DNA of 64,000 nt. Source: Spirochaetia bacterium (GTDB lineage: Bacteria > Spirochaetota > Leptospiria > Turneriellales > JAOUOS01). Where the stretch lies: positions 40,320 through 104,319 of the forward strand of contig JAOUOS010000010.1 of NCBI GenBank assembly GCA_029880285.1. Reading direction: 5' to 3'. This document shows, piece by piece, positions 17,748 through 26,728 of this stretch; the stretch's first letter is position 1, and each line of letters starts with the position of its first letter. Both the position numbers and the translations under genes were made by a program. Below the pieces are notes generated by a model, which saw only the letters and a list, made by a program, of their open reading frames with translations, did no database searches and had not been told where the DNA came from.

Positions 17748-20159
17748 ATGACAAAATTAACAAGAAAAAGATTTATTAAGGCAACAGCCGCTTCTGCTGT
17801 AGCGGTTGCAGCTATGCAAAATTGTAGAAAAAAACGAAAGCAGGGAGAGGGAAGAAGTCATTTGACTAATGAAGCACTTAAAGAAATGGATCTAAACTGG
17901 GTAAAAACTCAATGTAGATACTGCGGTTCTGGCTGTGGAGTATTAGTGGGTGTAGATGAATCTGAAAACCAAATTAAGGCTGTTAAGGCAGATCCAGATT
18001 GTCATTCAAACAAAGGTTTAAACTGTATCAAGGGCTACTTTTTGGCAAAAGTTCTTTATGGCGAAGACCGTTTAACGAAACCTTTAATACGAAAAAACGG
18101 AAAGCTTAAAGAGTCTACATGGGATGAGGCCTTAGATTTAATTGCAAATAAATATAAAGAAGTATTAACAACGCATGGCTCAAATTCCGTTGCTATGTTT
18201 GGCTCTGGGCAATGGACAATTTTTGAAGGTTATACAGCAGTAAAATTTATGAAGGTGGGTCTAGGATATATTTCTAAAGATAAAATAGGTTCAAACAACA
18301 TTGATCCTAACGCGAGAATGTGTATGGCCAGTGCGGTTGCAGGATTTATGAGAACCTTTGGTTCAGATGAACCAATGGGCTCTTATGATGATATAGAGCA
18401 TACCGATACTATTTTTACCTGGGGGGCGAATATGGCAGAAATGCATCCTATATTGTATTCACGATTATCGGCTCAAAAATTAAAAAATCCAAATTTTTTA
18501 CACTTTGATTTTGGTACCCAGTTTACAAGAACATCAGCTAATGCCGATTACTATTGTGAGTTTAAGCCTCAATCTGATTTGGCAATTCTTAATTACTTCG
18601 CAAATTACATTATTCAAAATAATTTATACGATAAACAATTTATGAAAGATAATGTAACATTTAAAAAAGGTAAAACAGATATAGGTTACGGAACTGATGA
18701 CAAACCAGAGGATCCTAATGCAGGCGAAATGACAGACTTTAGTTTTGACGCATATAAAAAATTTGTTTCTGCTTATACACTTAACTACACTTCTGATATT
18801 AGCGGAATTCCTAAAAACACACTTGAAATAGCAGCTAAAACATTCGCCGATAAAAAAAGAAAATGTGTTTCTTTTTGGACAATGGGTGTCAATCAGCATA
18901 CACGAGGTACGTGGGCAAATCATTTGATATACAACATCCATTTGCTTACCGGTAAAATTTCAAAACCTGGCGATGGCCCTTTCTCGCTTACTGGTCAACC
19001 AAGCGCTTGCGGTACCGCGCGCGAAGTTGGTACATTTGCTCATAGACTTCCGGCCGATATGGTTGTTATGAATCCAGAGCACAGAGAAAAAACGGCGAAA
19101 ATTTGGAATATTGACCAAAGTTTAATAAATCCTAAACCAGGATTTCACACTGTTAAAATGTTCCGCGAACTTGAAAAAGGTACAATTAAACTTATGTGGA
19201 TTTCATGCGCAAATCCGTTTCAAAGTATGCCAAACGCCGGAAGATATCAAAAAGCGGCTCAGAGAAAAGATAATTTTATCATTGTCTCAGATGTATACCC
19301 TTCAAAGTCAACCGAATACGCAGATGTTGTACTACCTTCAGCTTTTTGGGTTGAAAAAGAGGGCGCTTACGGCAACGCCGAAAGAAGAACCCAGCATTGG
19401 CGTCAGGCGGTAAAGCCGATGGGCGATGCTATGCCCGACGAAATGCAGTTTTATGAAATCGCCAAAAGACTGGGATTTGCCGATAAAATTTATCCATGGA
19501 AAAAAGAAACATGGCACAAAGAGTTATGGGCAGAATACGCGAGTTTTTCAAAAGGAACCGGAAAAGATCTTGCGCCTTATGATGTTCTTGATAAAGAACA
19601 TGGTGTTGTTTGGCCATATGTTAATGGTAAATCTGTAATATGGCGCTATAACGCAGACTATGATCCTTACGCGAAGGCAAAACTCGAAGAGATGAAAGCT
19701 CCTGCGGATAGAAAAATAGTATTTTATAAAGCTAAAAAAACCGACAGTAAAGCGGTTGTTTTAGCGGTACCCTATGAACCGCCCGCAGAAGTTCCCGATA
19801 ACGACTACCCTTTTTGGCTTTGTACGGGAAGAGTTCTGGAACACTGGCACACTGGTAGTATGACAAGAAGAGTACCTGAACTTCATAGAGCCATGCCTGA
19901 AGCATACTGCAACTTTAATCATGTTGACGCAGAAAAACTTGGTATAGAAAAAGGTGATAAAGTTAAAATAAGCACAAGAAGAGGCAGTATTGTTATTACA
20001 GCTGATGTTCACGGCAGAAGCAAACCACAGCAGGGCATGGTTTTTATTGCTTTTTTTGATGAGACAAAAGAAGCAAACCTTTTAACATTAGATCAGTTTT
20101 GCCCTATTTCGAAGGAGCCTGATTATAAAAAATGTGCCGCAAAAGTTGAAAAAATATAA
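17748..20159 (+). CDS. napA: Periplasmic nitrate reductase, catalytic subunit
   Basis: Reduces nitrate to nitrite in the periplasm with a Mo-bis-MGD centre and one [4Fe-4S] cluster. I start it at the ATG at 17748 because AAGGAG (17735-17740) sits 7 bases upstream; a longer frame begins at 17712. Cluster ligands are C56, C59, C63 (CRYCGSGC) and C93 (GLNCIKGY). The molybdenum ligand is C192 in the NapA-typical RMCMASAVAGFMRTFGSDEP. The signal peptide carries TRKRFIKA, where the usual Tat motif has two consecutive arginines, so the twin-arginine pair reads Arg-Lys. The C-terminal TGRVLEHWHTGSMTRR block matches NapA. At about 803 residues it is slightly shorter than the proteobacterial enzyme. 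Confidence 0.96.
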   Translation: MTKLTRKRFIKATAASAVAVAAMQNCRKKRKQGEGRSHLTNEALKEMDLNWVKTQCRYCGSGCGVLVGVDESENQIKAVKADPDCHSNKGLNCIKGYFLAKVLYGEDRLTKPLIRKNGKLKESTWDEALDLIANKYKEVLTTHGSNSVAMFGSGQWTIFEGYTAVKFMKVGLGYISKDKIGSNNIDPNARMCMASAVAGFMRTFGSDEPMGSYDDIEHTDTIFTWGANMAEMHPILYSRLSAQKLKNPNFLHFDFGTQFTRTSANADYYCEFKPQSDLAILNYFANYIIQNNLYDKQFMKDNVTFKKGKTDIGYGTDDKPEDPNAGEMTDFSFDAYKKFVSAYTLNYTSDISGIPKNTLEIAAKTFADKKRKCVSFWTMGVNQHTRGTWANHLIYNIHLLTGKISKPGDGPFSLTGQPSACGTAREVGTFAHRLPADMVVMNPEHREKTAKIWNIDQSLINPKPGFHTVKMFRELEKGTIKLMWISCANPFQSMPNAGRYQKAAQRKDNFIIVSDVYPSKSTEYADVVLPSAFWVEKEGAYGNAERRTQHWRQAVKPMGDAMPDEMQFYEIAKRLGFADKIYPWKKETWHKELWAEYASFSKGTGKDLAPYDVLDKEHGVVWPYVNGKSVIWRYNADYDPYAKAKLEEMKAPADRKIVFYKAKKTDSKAVVLAVPYEPPAEVPDNDYPFWLCTGRVLEHWHTGSMTRRVPELHRAMPEAYCNFNHVDAEKLGIEKGDKVKISTRRGSIVITADVHGRSKPQQGMVFIAFFDETKEANLLTLDQFCPISKEPDYKKCAAKVEKI

Positions 20160-20186
20160 ATAATAACTTAAAAAGCATTAAATAAT

Positions 20187-20861
20187 ATGCGCGGTGAAAA
20201 TGAAAAAATAAATCAAAGCAGACGAGATTTTTTTCGCCGCGCTATTTTATCTAGTGTAAGTATTGTTACCGGTTTTTCATTATTTAAAGTATTAAATACG
20301 AAAAGCAAAGTTAACAATTTCGTAATAAGGCCGCCCGGAGCTGTTAATGAAGAAGAATTTTTATCAAAATGTATTCGGTGTATTAAATGTGTTATAGCTT
20401 GTCCATACGAAGTAATTATAAGCGCCGATGCCGAAGATATTACCGACATAGGTACACCTTATTTAAATTTAAGAGAAGGATATTGCAAATTATGCGCAGA
20501 TTTTCCCTGTATTGCTGCGTGCCCCACAGACGCTCTAAGTGATATGGTAAAAAAACCTAAAGATGTTATGATGGGAACAGCTGTTATAACAAACAGAGAA
20601 GCCTGTCTTGCTCTTAGAGGATTAAGATGCGAAGTATGTTATAGAATATGCCCTTTTATAGATGAGGCGATTGTTATTAAAGAAAGATTAAATCCTTATA
20701 CTCTAAGGCACACAATTTATGAACCTATCGTTCATAAAGAAATTTGTGTCGGCTGCGGCCGGTGTGAACAAGCCTGTGTTTTAGATGAAGCTGCTATTGA
20801 AGTTCTGCCTCTAAAAAGAGGAGATATATCTAAGCACTACATTGAGGCTTATGAAATATGA
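20187..20861 (+). CDS. napG: NapG-type ferredoxin protein of nitrate reductase
   Basis: A 224-residue iron-sulfur protein of the NapGH quinol-oxidising module. The N-terminus carries a good Tat motif (SRRDFFRRA) and a hydrophobic stretch, so it is exported or membrane-attached. Four [4Fe-4S] motifs are visible: CIRCIKCVIACP, CKLCADFPCIAACP, CEVCYRICP and CVGCGRCEQAC. It would pass electrons from NapH to the NapB cytochrome. The last codons overlap the napH start by 4 bp (ATGA), so translation is coupled. Confidence 0.93.
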   Translation: MRGENEKINQSRRDFFRRAILSSVSIVTGFSLFKVLNTKSKVNNFVIRPPGAVNEEEFLSKCIRCIKCVIACPYEVIISADAEDITDIGTPYLNLREGYCKLCADFPCIAACPTDALSDMVKKPKDVMMGTAVITNREACLALRGLRCEVCYRICPFIDEAIVIKERLNPYTLRHTIYEPIVHKEICVGCGRCEQACVLDEAAIEVLPLKRGDISKHYIEAYEI

Positions 20862-21706
20862 AAATAAAAGGCTCAGATAAAAACTATGTACAAAACAGAC
20901 GAATAATTCGTCATATTGTACAAATATTATTTATTATTTTATTTTTTTCACCTACAATAGGATATCCGTCTATTTATTATGGTACCCTAATATCAAGTTC
21001 CTTTTTAGGCATTGAATTATCAGATCCTCTTGCTGTATTAGAAAATATAGCTGCCCATAAACATTTTTATCCTGATTTAATAATATCGGGGTTTATTGTT
21101 TTATCTTTTTTTATTCTAATAGGGGGTAGATTTTTTTGCGGCTGGGTATGTCCGTATTATCTGTTAAGCGAAATTATAAATAAAGTTAGAAACTATTTTG
21201 CAATATATGATATTAAAATATCTTCAAGTTTTAAATATTGGTTTTTTATTTCAGTTTTAATATTAAGTTTTATTTTAAGCCTTCCTATTTTTGAATATTT
21301 TTCACCACCCGGTATTTTGCTTAGAACATTTTTTAATGGATTAGGAATAAGTATATTCATTATCATATCTATTCTTCTCATAGAAATTTTTATAAGTAAA
21401 AGAGTTTGGTGCAAATCAATTTGCCCTATAGGAGCCCTTTACTCTATAGCTGGTAAGTTTTCAAAACTTAAAATAAATATTAATAAAAACATATGCACAA
21501 ACTGTATAAAATGCCACAATGAATGCATTGATTCTAATATGCTTCAAAATATAACGGAAAATGCCAAAGGGCTTGAAAAAAACAAAATTAAAAAATTTGA
21601 TATTGAATCTGTAAAATCAGGCGAATGCACTTATTGTTTTCAGTGTTATGATGTTTGTCCTAAAAAAGCAATCAGCTTTGGATGGATTAAAGCGAATAAA
21701 AATTAA
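20858..21706 (+). CDS. napH: NapH-type quinol dehydrogenase membrane subunit
   Basis: A 282-residue inner-membrane protein with four or five helices and the NapH signature GRFFCGWVCPYYLLSEIINK, a conserved CxxxCP motif. A second motif, WCKSICPIGALYSIAGKF, follows. Two ferredoxin-type [4Fe-4S] motifs at the C-terminus face the cytoplasm (CTNCIKCHNEC and CTYCFQCYDVCPKKA). Together with NapG it oxidises menaquinol. No napC gene is present in the cluster, so NapGH is probably the only quinol entry point, as in epsilonproteobacteria. Confidence 0.93.
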   Translation: MKIKGSDKNYVQNRRIIRHIVQILFIILFFSPTIGYPSIYYGTLISSSFLGIELSDPLAVLENIAAHKHFYPDLIISGFIVLSFFILIGGRFFCGWVCPYYLLSEIINKVRNYFAIYDIKISSSFKYWFFISVLILSFILSLPIFEYFSPPGILLRTFFNGLGISIFIIISILLIEIFISKRVWCKSICPIGALYSIAGKFSKLKININKNICTNCIKCHNECIDSNMLQNITENAKGLEKNKIKKFDIESVKSGECTYCFQCYDVCPKKAISFGWIKANKN

Positions 21707-21725
21707 ATACCTTAAGGAGGTAAAA

Positions 21726-22034
21726 ATGAAAATGACAAAAATTTTGCTTATGCTTATGGGAATGCTAATGGCAGGCTTATTGATTAGCGCCTGTAATGAT
21801 AAGGGAGGATACGATAATTATGCTTATTGGGGAGCGCCGCCGACAGTTACTCATGAGTTAGACGGCGATTATGAATATTGCATAGATTGTCATGAATCAG
21901 GAGAAGAAATAGAAGGTAAAATTTCTACAAAATTTGCCGAAGATCATGACCCTAAAAAAGGGCACATGAATTGTCTACAGTGTCATGCTTCAGAAGCAAA
22001 AGAAATTACCGTATATAAAAAGAACAACTTTTGA
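21726..22034 (+). CDS. napB: Small diheme c-type cytochrome, NapB-like, predicted lipoprotein
   Basis: Electron-donating subunit for NapA. I use the ATG at 21726, preceded by AAGGAGG at 21714-21720; an earlier in-frame ATG lies inside napH. The 102-residue protein has exactly two heme motifs, CIDCH (52-56) and CLQCH (83-87), as in NapB. Additional histidines nearby (for example DHDPKKGHMNC) could be distal ligands. The N-terminus is a lipoprotein signal ending LLISAC with C23 as the lipidated residue. Classical NapB is a soluble periplasmic protein, so membrane anchoring is a departure. Confidence 0.85.
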   Translation: MKMTKILLMLMGMLMAGLLISACNDKGGYDNYAYWGAPPTVTHELDGDYEYCIDCHESGEEIEGKISTKFAEDHDPKKGHMNCLQCHASEAKEITVYKKNNF

Positions 22035-22043
22035 GAAATTAAA

Positions 22044-22397
22044 ATGCATAATGTCAGCAGAAAGAATTTATTTAAAAACTTGATTTTAAAAACTGCCGAT
22101 TTGGCTCAAAAACCGGCAGATAAATTAAATACTTTTATTGATGGTTATGCAGAAGAAAAAATTAAGAAAAAAATATATATTGCTAAAATAGAAACCGATG
22201 AATGTTTAACATATCGGGGCATCGTATGCATGAGCTGCTTAGACGCCTGCCCCCAAAATATAAATGGCTTGTTAATAGAACATGGCTGCCTTGTAATAAA
22301 TAAAGAAATATGTAACGGATGCGGCGATTGTATTAATAAGTGTTCAATTTCTCCTTCGGCCATTAAACTTGAAGAAAGACCGGTTTATGTAAAGTAA
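22044..22397 (+). CDS. napF: NapF-like ferredoxin protein
   Basis: A 117-residue protein with two [4Fe-4S]-type motifs, CLTYRGIVCMSCLDACP and CNGCGDCINKCSISPSAI. The first matches the CxxxxGxxCxxCxxxCP pattern of the third cluster of NapF/NapG proteins. There is no clear export signal, consistent with the cytoplasmic NapF role in maturing or feeding electrons to NapA. It is shorter than NapF of E. coli (about 164 residues), so one cluster domain is missing. It is the last nap gene and ends within a hairpin terminator. Confidence 0.78.
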   Translation: MHNVSRKNLFKNLILKTADLAQKPADKLNTFIDGYAEEKIKKKIYIAKIETDECLTYRGIVCMSCLDACPQNINGLLIEHGCLVINKEICNGCGDCINKCSISPSAIKLEERPVYVK

Positions 22398-22416
22398 ACC
22401 GGTCATAATTGTTTTA
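22378..22416 (+). terminator. Hairpin terminator of the nap genes
   Basis: GACCGGTTTA (22378-22387) pairs perfectly with TAAACCGGTC (22395-22404) across a 7-nt loop and is followed by ATAATTGTTTT. The stem overlaps the last codons of the NapF-like gene. The U tract is interrupted, so some read-through into the permease and moa genes is likely. Confidence 0.7.
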
Positions 22417-22468
22417 ATAAATGGACGTTGATTTTATGTAAATTACATTTTGATATAAATAAATAATT

Positions 22469-23257
22469 ATGAATAATATTGAAACAATAAACCTCATTTA
22501 TCTGGCATTATTATTTTTTTTAATAGCTTTAATTTATTCATCAGCGGGATTTGGCGGAGGATCAAGTTATCTTGCCATATTAGCTTTATTTTCGTTTCCT
22601 TTTTATTGGATACCAAAAATCGCTTTAATATGTAATATTATAGTTGTAACCGGCGGCTTTATTATATTCTATAGGCAAGGTTTTTTTTCATTTAAAAGAG
22701 TTCTGCCTTTTGCTACCAGCAGTATTCCATTCGCTTATTTAGGCGGATCAATAATTGTTTCAAAAAATATTTTTTTAATTATTTTATCAATTAGCTTGAT
22801 TTTAGTGTCTATGCGTTTATTATTTATGAACGAAAAAAACCAACAGACCTTAAAAAATAATTTTTCTTTAGCATTAAGCGTAGTTACAGGATCTGTGATA
22901 GGTTTTTTTTCAGGAATGATTGGAATAGGCGGCGGTATATTTTTATCTCCATTTTTATTTTTAATGAACTGGGGGCACGCGAAAGAAATAGCCGCTACTT
23001 CAAGTTTTTTTATTTTGGTAAATTCTGTTTCGGGATTATCGGGCCAGATAATTAAACATGAACTGACAAAAGATTTTTTAAACATGGGCTTTAAATTATT
23101 ACCTCTGCCAGCAGCGGTATTTTTAGGAGGACAGGCAGGATCCCGCTTAGGTGCTTACAAGCTTAAGCCTGAAAAAATAAGAATAGTAACCGGAATTATA
23201 ATTTTAATTGTAGCGTTACGTCTTATTGTAAAAATTATAGAAGAAGGTATATTATGA
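22469..23257 (+). CDS. TauE/SafE-family membrane permease
   Basis: A 262-residue protein with about eight hydrophobic helices and the two glycine-rich repeats of the TauE/SafE (former DUF81) family: YSSAGFGGGSSYLAILALF near the N-terminus and GMIGIGGGIFLSPFLFLMNWG in the middle. The family exports sulfite, sulfoacetate or other small anions. Placed between nitrate reductase and the molybdenum-cofactor genes, it might move nitrite, molybdate or sulfur oxyanions; the sequence does not decide. The stop overlaps the MoaC-MoaB start by 4 bp, so it belongs to the cofactor operon. Confidence 0.85.
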   Translation: MNNIETINLIYLALLFFLIALIYSSAGFGGGSSYLAILALFSFPFYWIPKIALICNIIVVTGGFIIFYRQGFFSFKRVLPFATSSIPFAYLGGSIIVSKNIFLIILSISLILVSMRLLFMNEKNQQTLKNNFSLALSVVTGSVIGFFSGMIGIGGGIFLSPFLFLMNWGHAKEIAATSSFFILVNSVSGLSGQIIKHELTKDFLNMGFKLLPLPAAVFLGGQAGSRLGAYKLKPEKIRIVTGIIILIVALRLIVKIIEEGIL

Positions 23258-24204
23258 TTGATATTGTATCAAAACAAATAAGTTTAAGAACTGCGAAAGC
23301 GAGTGCTATAGTTATATGCGCAGAAGAGACAATTACTCAAATAAAAAACAATACGTTGCCCAAAGGAAACTTATTAGACATTGCCAAAGCGGCAGGCCTT
23401 CTTGGCGCGAAAAAAACAGCTGAATTAATACCCCACTGCCACCCTATTTCAATAGATTATTTGAATATTGACTACGAAATTTTAAGCGCGAGCGAAATTG
23501 AAAAAAAAGAACCCGCATATCATAAAAACAAACCGGGAATTTTAATTACAGTTACCGGAAAAGTTATTTCAAAAACAGGTTTAGAAATGGAAGTTTTAAC
23601 CTCAGCATCAATAACAGCATTAACAATATATGATTTATTGAAACCAATCGATAAGAGCATTGAGATTTTAGCGACTAAACTTCTTGAAAAAGAAGGCGGA
23701 AGAACAGATGCAAAAAATCAGATAAAACATAATATTACAGCCGCGGTTCTCGTATGTTCTGATTCTACAGCAGCGGGCAAAAGAAAAGATAATTCAGGCA
23801 TTATTATTCAAGAAATTTTAAATGAATACAATGTTGATATTAAAGAATATAAAATAATTCCTGATAATCCCGATGAAATTCAAAATCAAATAAGAAAATG
23901 GGCAGAGGAAGATATTCATTTTGTGTTCACCACGGGAGGAACAGGACTTGGTCCTCGCGATAAAACAGTAGATGCAGTAAAAGATATTTGCGAAAAAGAC
24001 GCGCCGGGAATATCAGAAACAATGAGAAATTACGGGGTACAAAGAACATCATGGGCAATGCATTCAAGATCATACGCTGGCAGCCTTCATAAAACCTTAA
24101 TTATATGCATGCCAGGGAGCTCAAACGGCGCACGTGAAAGTTTAGAAGCGATTTTACCGGGTGTTTTTCATGCCAGAAAAATGCTAAAAGGAGGCGGACA
24201 CTAA
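23254..24204 (+). CDS. Bifunctional MoaC-MoaB fusion, molybdenum cofactor synthesis
   Basis: Two enzymes in one chain of 316 residues. Residues 1 to about 150 are MoaC (cyclic pyranopterin phosphate formation): AAGLLGAKKTAELIPHCHPI and EMEVLTSASITALTIYDLLK, ending with EGGRTD. Residues about 158-316 are a MoaB/Mog-type adenylyltransferase: VLVCSDSTAAGKRKDNSG, VFTTGGTGLGPRDKT and MPGSSNGARESLEAILPG. MoaC acts just after MoaA, whereas MoaB/Mog acts before MoeA, so the fusion joins early and late steps. Similar fusions are known in other bacteria. The start overlaps the permease stop. Confidence 0.95.
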   Translation: MIDIVSKQISLRTAKASAIVICAEETITQIKNNTLPKGNLLDIAKAAGLLGAKKTAELIPHCHPISIDYLNIDYEILSASEIEKKEPAYHKNKPGILITVTGKVISKTGLEMEVLTSASITALTIYDLLKPIDKSIEILATKLLEKEGGRTDAKNQIKHNITAAVLVCSDSTAAGKRKDNSGIIIQEILNEYNVDIKEYKIIPDNPDEIQNQIRKWAEEDIHFVFTTGGTGLGPRDKTVDAVKDICEKDAPGISETMRNYGVQRTSWAMHSRSYAGSLHKTLIICMPGSSNGARESLEAILPGVFHARKMLKGGGH

Positions 24205-24234
24205 AAAATTTTAATATAAAATTATTAACTCCGA

Positions 24235-24290
24235 TCTGGATATTCTAAGACTAATTGTTAAGAATGCCCAGACGATAGGGTATATTCAGA
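24235..24290 (+). promoter_or_regulatory. Structured leader before moeA, possible cis-regulatory RNA
   Basis: The 141-bp gap between the MoaC-MoaB gene and moeA contains TCTGGATAT (24235-24243), which pairs with ATATTCAGA (24282-24290) with one G-U pair. Inside it lie a TTCT/AGAA hairpin and a CCC/GGG pairing (24267-24269 with 24278-24280). A good ribosome binding site, AAGGAG at 24335-24340, follows. The Moco riboswitch class would be the natural suspect, but I cannot confirm its consensus by eye. Confidence 0.35.
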
Positions 24291-24345
24291 AATGTTTATG
24301 CCTGCCATAACGCAAACAGATGTGTAATATTGCAAAGGAGAAAAC

Positions 24346-25545
24346 ATGATTACAGTTGATAAAGCTTCTAAAATAATAGAAAACCATAGAATAAATTTAA
24401 AGACAAAAATTGTATCTATTCAAAACTCATTAAATTATATTTTGGCAGAAAATATATATGCCGATAGAGACTATCCCCCGTTTAATAGAGCAACAATGGA
24501 TGGTTATGCTTTGTCATTTGAGAATTTTAAGAAGAATGAAAATAGTTTATGGAACTCAATAGATACTATTTTCGCGGGTGAACAAAAAAATGTTCTTCTA
24601 AAAAATAATGAATGTATAAAAATTATGACAGGCGCGCCAATACCTGACAGCGCCAATTTAGTAATTAAAGTAGAAGATTCGGTATACAAAAATAACAGTA
24701 TTTTTTTTAAAAATCCGTCCGTAAAAAAATGGATGAATATCTCCCGAAAAGGAGAGGATATTAAAAAAAATAATCAATTACTTGAAAAAGGCACAAGAAT
24801 AGATCATATTGCCATATCAATTCTAGCAACAATAGGAAAAACCAATATCAAGGTTTATGAACCCCCAAAAGCGGCAATCATTTCAACCGGTAGTGAAATA
24901 ATAGATCCGTTTCAAACGCCAAAACCATTTCAAATTCGTGATTCAAATTCATATTCATTAAAAGCATTTTTAAATGAGTATTTAATAAAACCAGAATTTA
25001 TGATTAAAGTTTCTGATAACAAAAAAGAAATTAAAAAAAATATTAAAAAAGGATTAAAATACGATTTACTGTTTATTTCTGGAGGCGTCTCTATGGGAGA
25101 TAAAGATTTTGTTCCTGAAATTCTTGAATCCCTTGAAGTTAAAAAAATATTTCATAAGGTCAAAATTAAACCCGGTAAACCGGTATGGTTTGGCAAATAT
25201 GCCGATAAAACACTGGTGTTTGGAATGCCAGGCAACCCCTTCTCTTGTCAGGTTATTTACAAAGTTTTAATTGAACCGTTAATTCGAACTTCTTTTTCTA
25301 TGCCAAAACAAAAACCTATAAAAATTCCCATTGCGTTTAGCAGAAGAAAAAAAAATAATCGTGATGAATTTTTTCCCGTAAAATTTAGTTCGTCTAAATT
25401 CATAAAACTATTACCTGTTATAAACATGGGCAGCGGAGACATTAAAGCGGCCAAAGACAGCATCGGTTTGGCAATTCAAAAAGCTGAAAAAGTGGAATTA
25501 AAAGAAAACGAATGCGTAGATTTTATTTTCTGGAGAACTCTATGA
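24346..25545 (+). CDS. moeA: Molybdopterin molybdotransferase MoeA
   Basis: Inserts molybdate into adenylylated molybdopterin. The 399 residues show the MoeA order: ADRDYPPFNRATMDGYAL near residue 45, MTGAPIPDSANLVIKVED near 95, an MPT-binding domain with IISTGSEI and ISGGVSMGDKDFVPE, then GKPVWFGKYADKTLVFGMPGNPFSC and a C-terminal beta-domain. The RBS AAGGAG is 5 bases upstream of the ATG. The stop overlaps the moaA ATG (ATGA at 25542-25545). Confidence 0.95.
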   Translation: MITVDKASKIIENHRINLKTKIVSIQNSLNYILAENIYADRDYPPFNRATMDGYALSFENFKKNENSLWNSIDTIFAGEQKNVLLKNNECIKIMTGAPIPDSANLVIKVEDSVYKNNSIFFKNPSVKKWMNISRKGEDIKKNNQLLEKGTRIDHIAISILATIGKTNIKVYEPPKAAIISTGSEIIDPFQTPKPFQIRDSNSYSLKAFLNEYLIKPEFMIKVSDNKKEIKKNIKKGLKYDLLFISGGVSMGDKDFVPEILESLEVKKIFHKVKIKPGKPVWFGKYADKTLVFGMPGNPFSCQVIYKVLIEPLIRTSFSMPKQKPIKIPIAFSRRKKNNRDEFFPVKFSSSKFIKLLPVINMGSGDIKAAKDSIGLAIQKAEKVELKENECVDFIFWRTL

Positions 25546-26477
25546 AAAATACTATTACAAAAAGAAAATTTGAAATTTTACGCCTAAGCGTTACTTCAAA
25601 TTGTAATTTTTCTTGTTTTTACTGTGTACCCTATAAAAAAAATAATTTAGCAGAAAACAAATCTCTAAACGCAGAAGAATTCAGCCGACTGGTTTATAAC
25701 ATTCATAAAATAAATCCCCTAAAAATGGTAAGAATTACCGGGGGCGAACCTATTTTATATAGCTCGTTAGAAAGCTTAATTAAACAATTAAAAACAATGG
25801 GTATTCAAAAAATTTCAATGACAACAAATGGAAGCTTTCTATATAAATCAATAGACAAGTTAAAAACAGCGGGTCTGGATGAAATAAATATCTCTCTTGA
25901 TGCAGTTAATAATAACATCTTTGAAAAAATTTCAGGATTTAATAACATTGATGTTGTATTAAAAAGTATTGAAAAAGCCCTTGAGGCAAAAATTTCTGTA
26001 AAACTTAACTGCACTATTCTTAAAAATATAAACGAAAACCAAATAATACCGGTTTTAGAATATGCGGCAAAAAATAAAATAATTGTGAGATTTCTCGAGC
26101 TTATGAAAATGGGACATTTAGTCAAGAATCATGAAGAGTTCTTTTATCCCGAAAGTAAAATTTTGCAAACAATCAGAGAAAAATATCAATTTTCTGCGCT
26201 TAAAAGAAATAAATCTTCTACCGCACGCTACTGGTGTTTAGATAATGGTTCAATATTCGGCATCATCGCGAATCATTCCACACCTTTTTGTTCAGACTGT
26301 AACCGTCTTAGAATGGATGCAAGAGGTTATATATATGGTTGTTTGAGCGTAAACAAAGGCTTTATTATTGAAAATAATAAAGAAAATATTAGGAAGAATC
26401 TTGAAGATGCATTAAGTCAAAAACAAACAGATTATTTCACAGGAAGTACGCTGCCTATGAAATCTATAGGAGGTTAA
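25542..26477 (+). CDS. moaA: GTP 3',8-cyclase MoaA (radical SAM)
   Basis: First enzyme of molybdenum-cofactor synthesis. I place the start at ATG 25542 (overlapping the moeA stop), giving 311 residues; a longer frame begins at 25512. The radical-SAM cluster is C21, C25, C28 in NCNFSCFYCVP, and the substrate-side cluster is CSDCNRLRMDARGYIYGC (about 249-266). RITGGEPILY is the glycine-rich SAM-binding motif. The chain ends SIGG, the double-glycine tail required for activation. moaD follows after 5 bp. Confidence 0.95.
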   Translation: MKNTITKRKFEILRLSVTSNCNFSCFYCVPYKKNNLAENKSLNAEEFSRLVYNIHKINPLKMVRITGGEPILYSSLESLIKQLKTMGIQKISMTTNGSFLYKSIDKLKTAGLDEINISLDAVNNNIFEKISGFNNIDVVLKSIEKALEAKISVKLNCTILKNINENQIIPVLEYAAKNKIIVRFLELMKMGHLVKNHEEFFYPESKILQTIREKYQFSALKRNKSSTARYWCLDNGSIFGIIANHSTPFCSDCNRLRMDARGYIYGCLSVNKGFIIENNKENIRKNLEDALSQKQTDYFTGSTLPMKSIGG

Positions 26478-26482
26478 AACAT

Positions 26483-26728
26483 ATGCGAATATTTGTAAAT
26501 ACTTTTGGACCGCTTAAAGACTATTTTGGCCAAACGATAACAATAGAACTTGAAAACAAAGCAAGCATTATAGATTTATTTAATAAGCTTGTGCAAATAA
26601 ATCCTAAAGGGGAATTATTATTAAAAAATTGCCAATGGGCGGTGAATAATAATATTATCTACGGAAAAAATTATGAATTAAATGATAAACAAGAGGTGTT
26701 TGTCATGCCGCCTTTTAGTGGAGGCTGA
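26483..26728 (+). CDS. moaD: Molybdopterin synthase small subunit MoaD
   Basis: An 81-residue ubiquitin-fold protein that carries the thiocarboxylate sulfur for molybdopterin. It begins MRIFVNTFGPLKDYFGQTITIE and ends VFVMPPFSGG; the PPxxGG tail is the functional C-terminus. It overlaps moaE by one base (TGATG), as expected for subunits made in equal amounts. Confidence 0.93.
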   Translation: MRIFVNTFGPLKDYFGQTITIELENKASIIDLFNKLVQINPKGELLLKNCQWAVNNNIIYGKNYELNDKQEVFVMPPFSGG

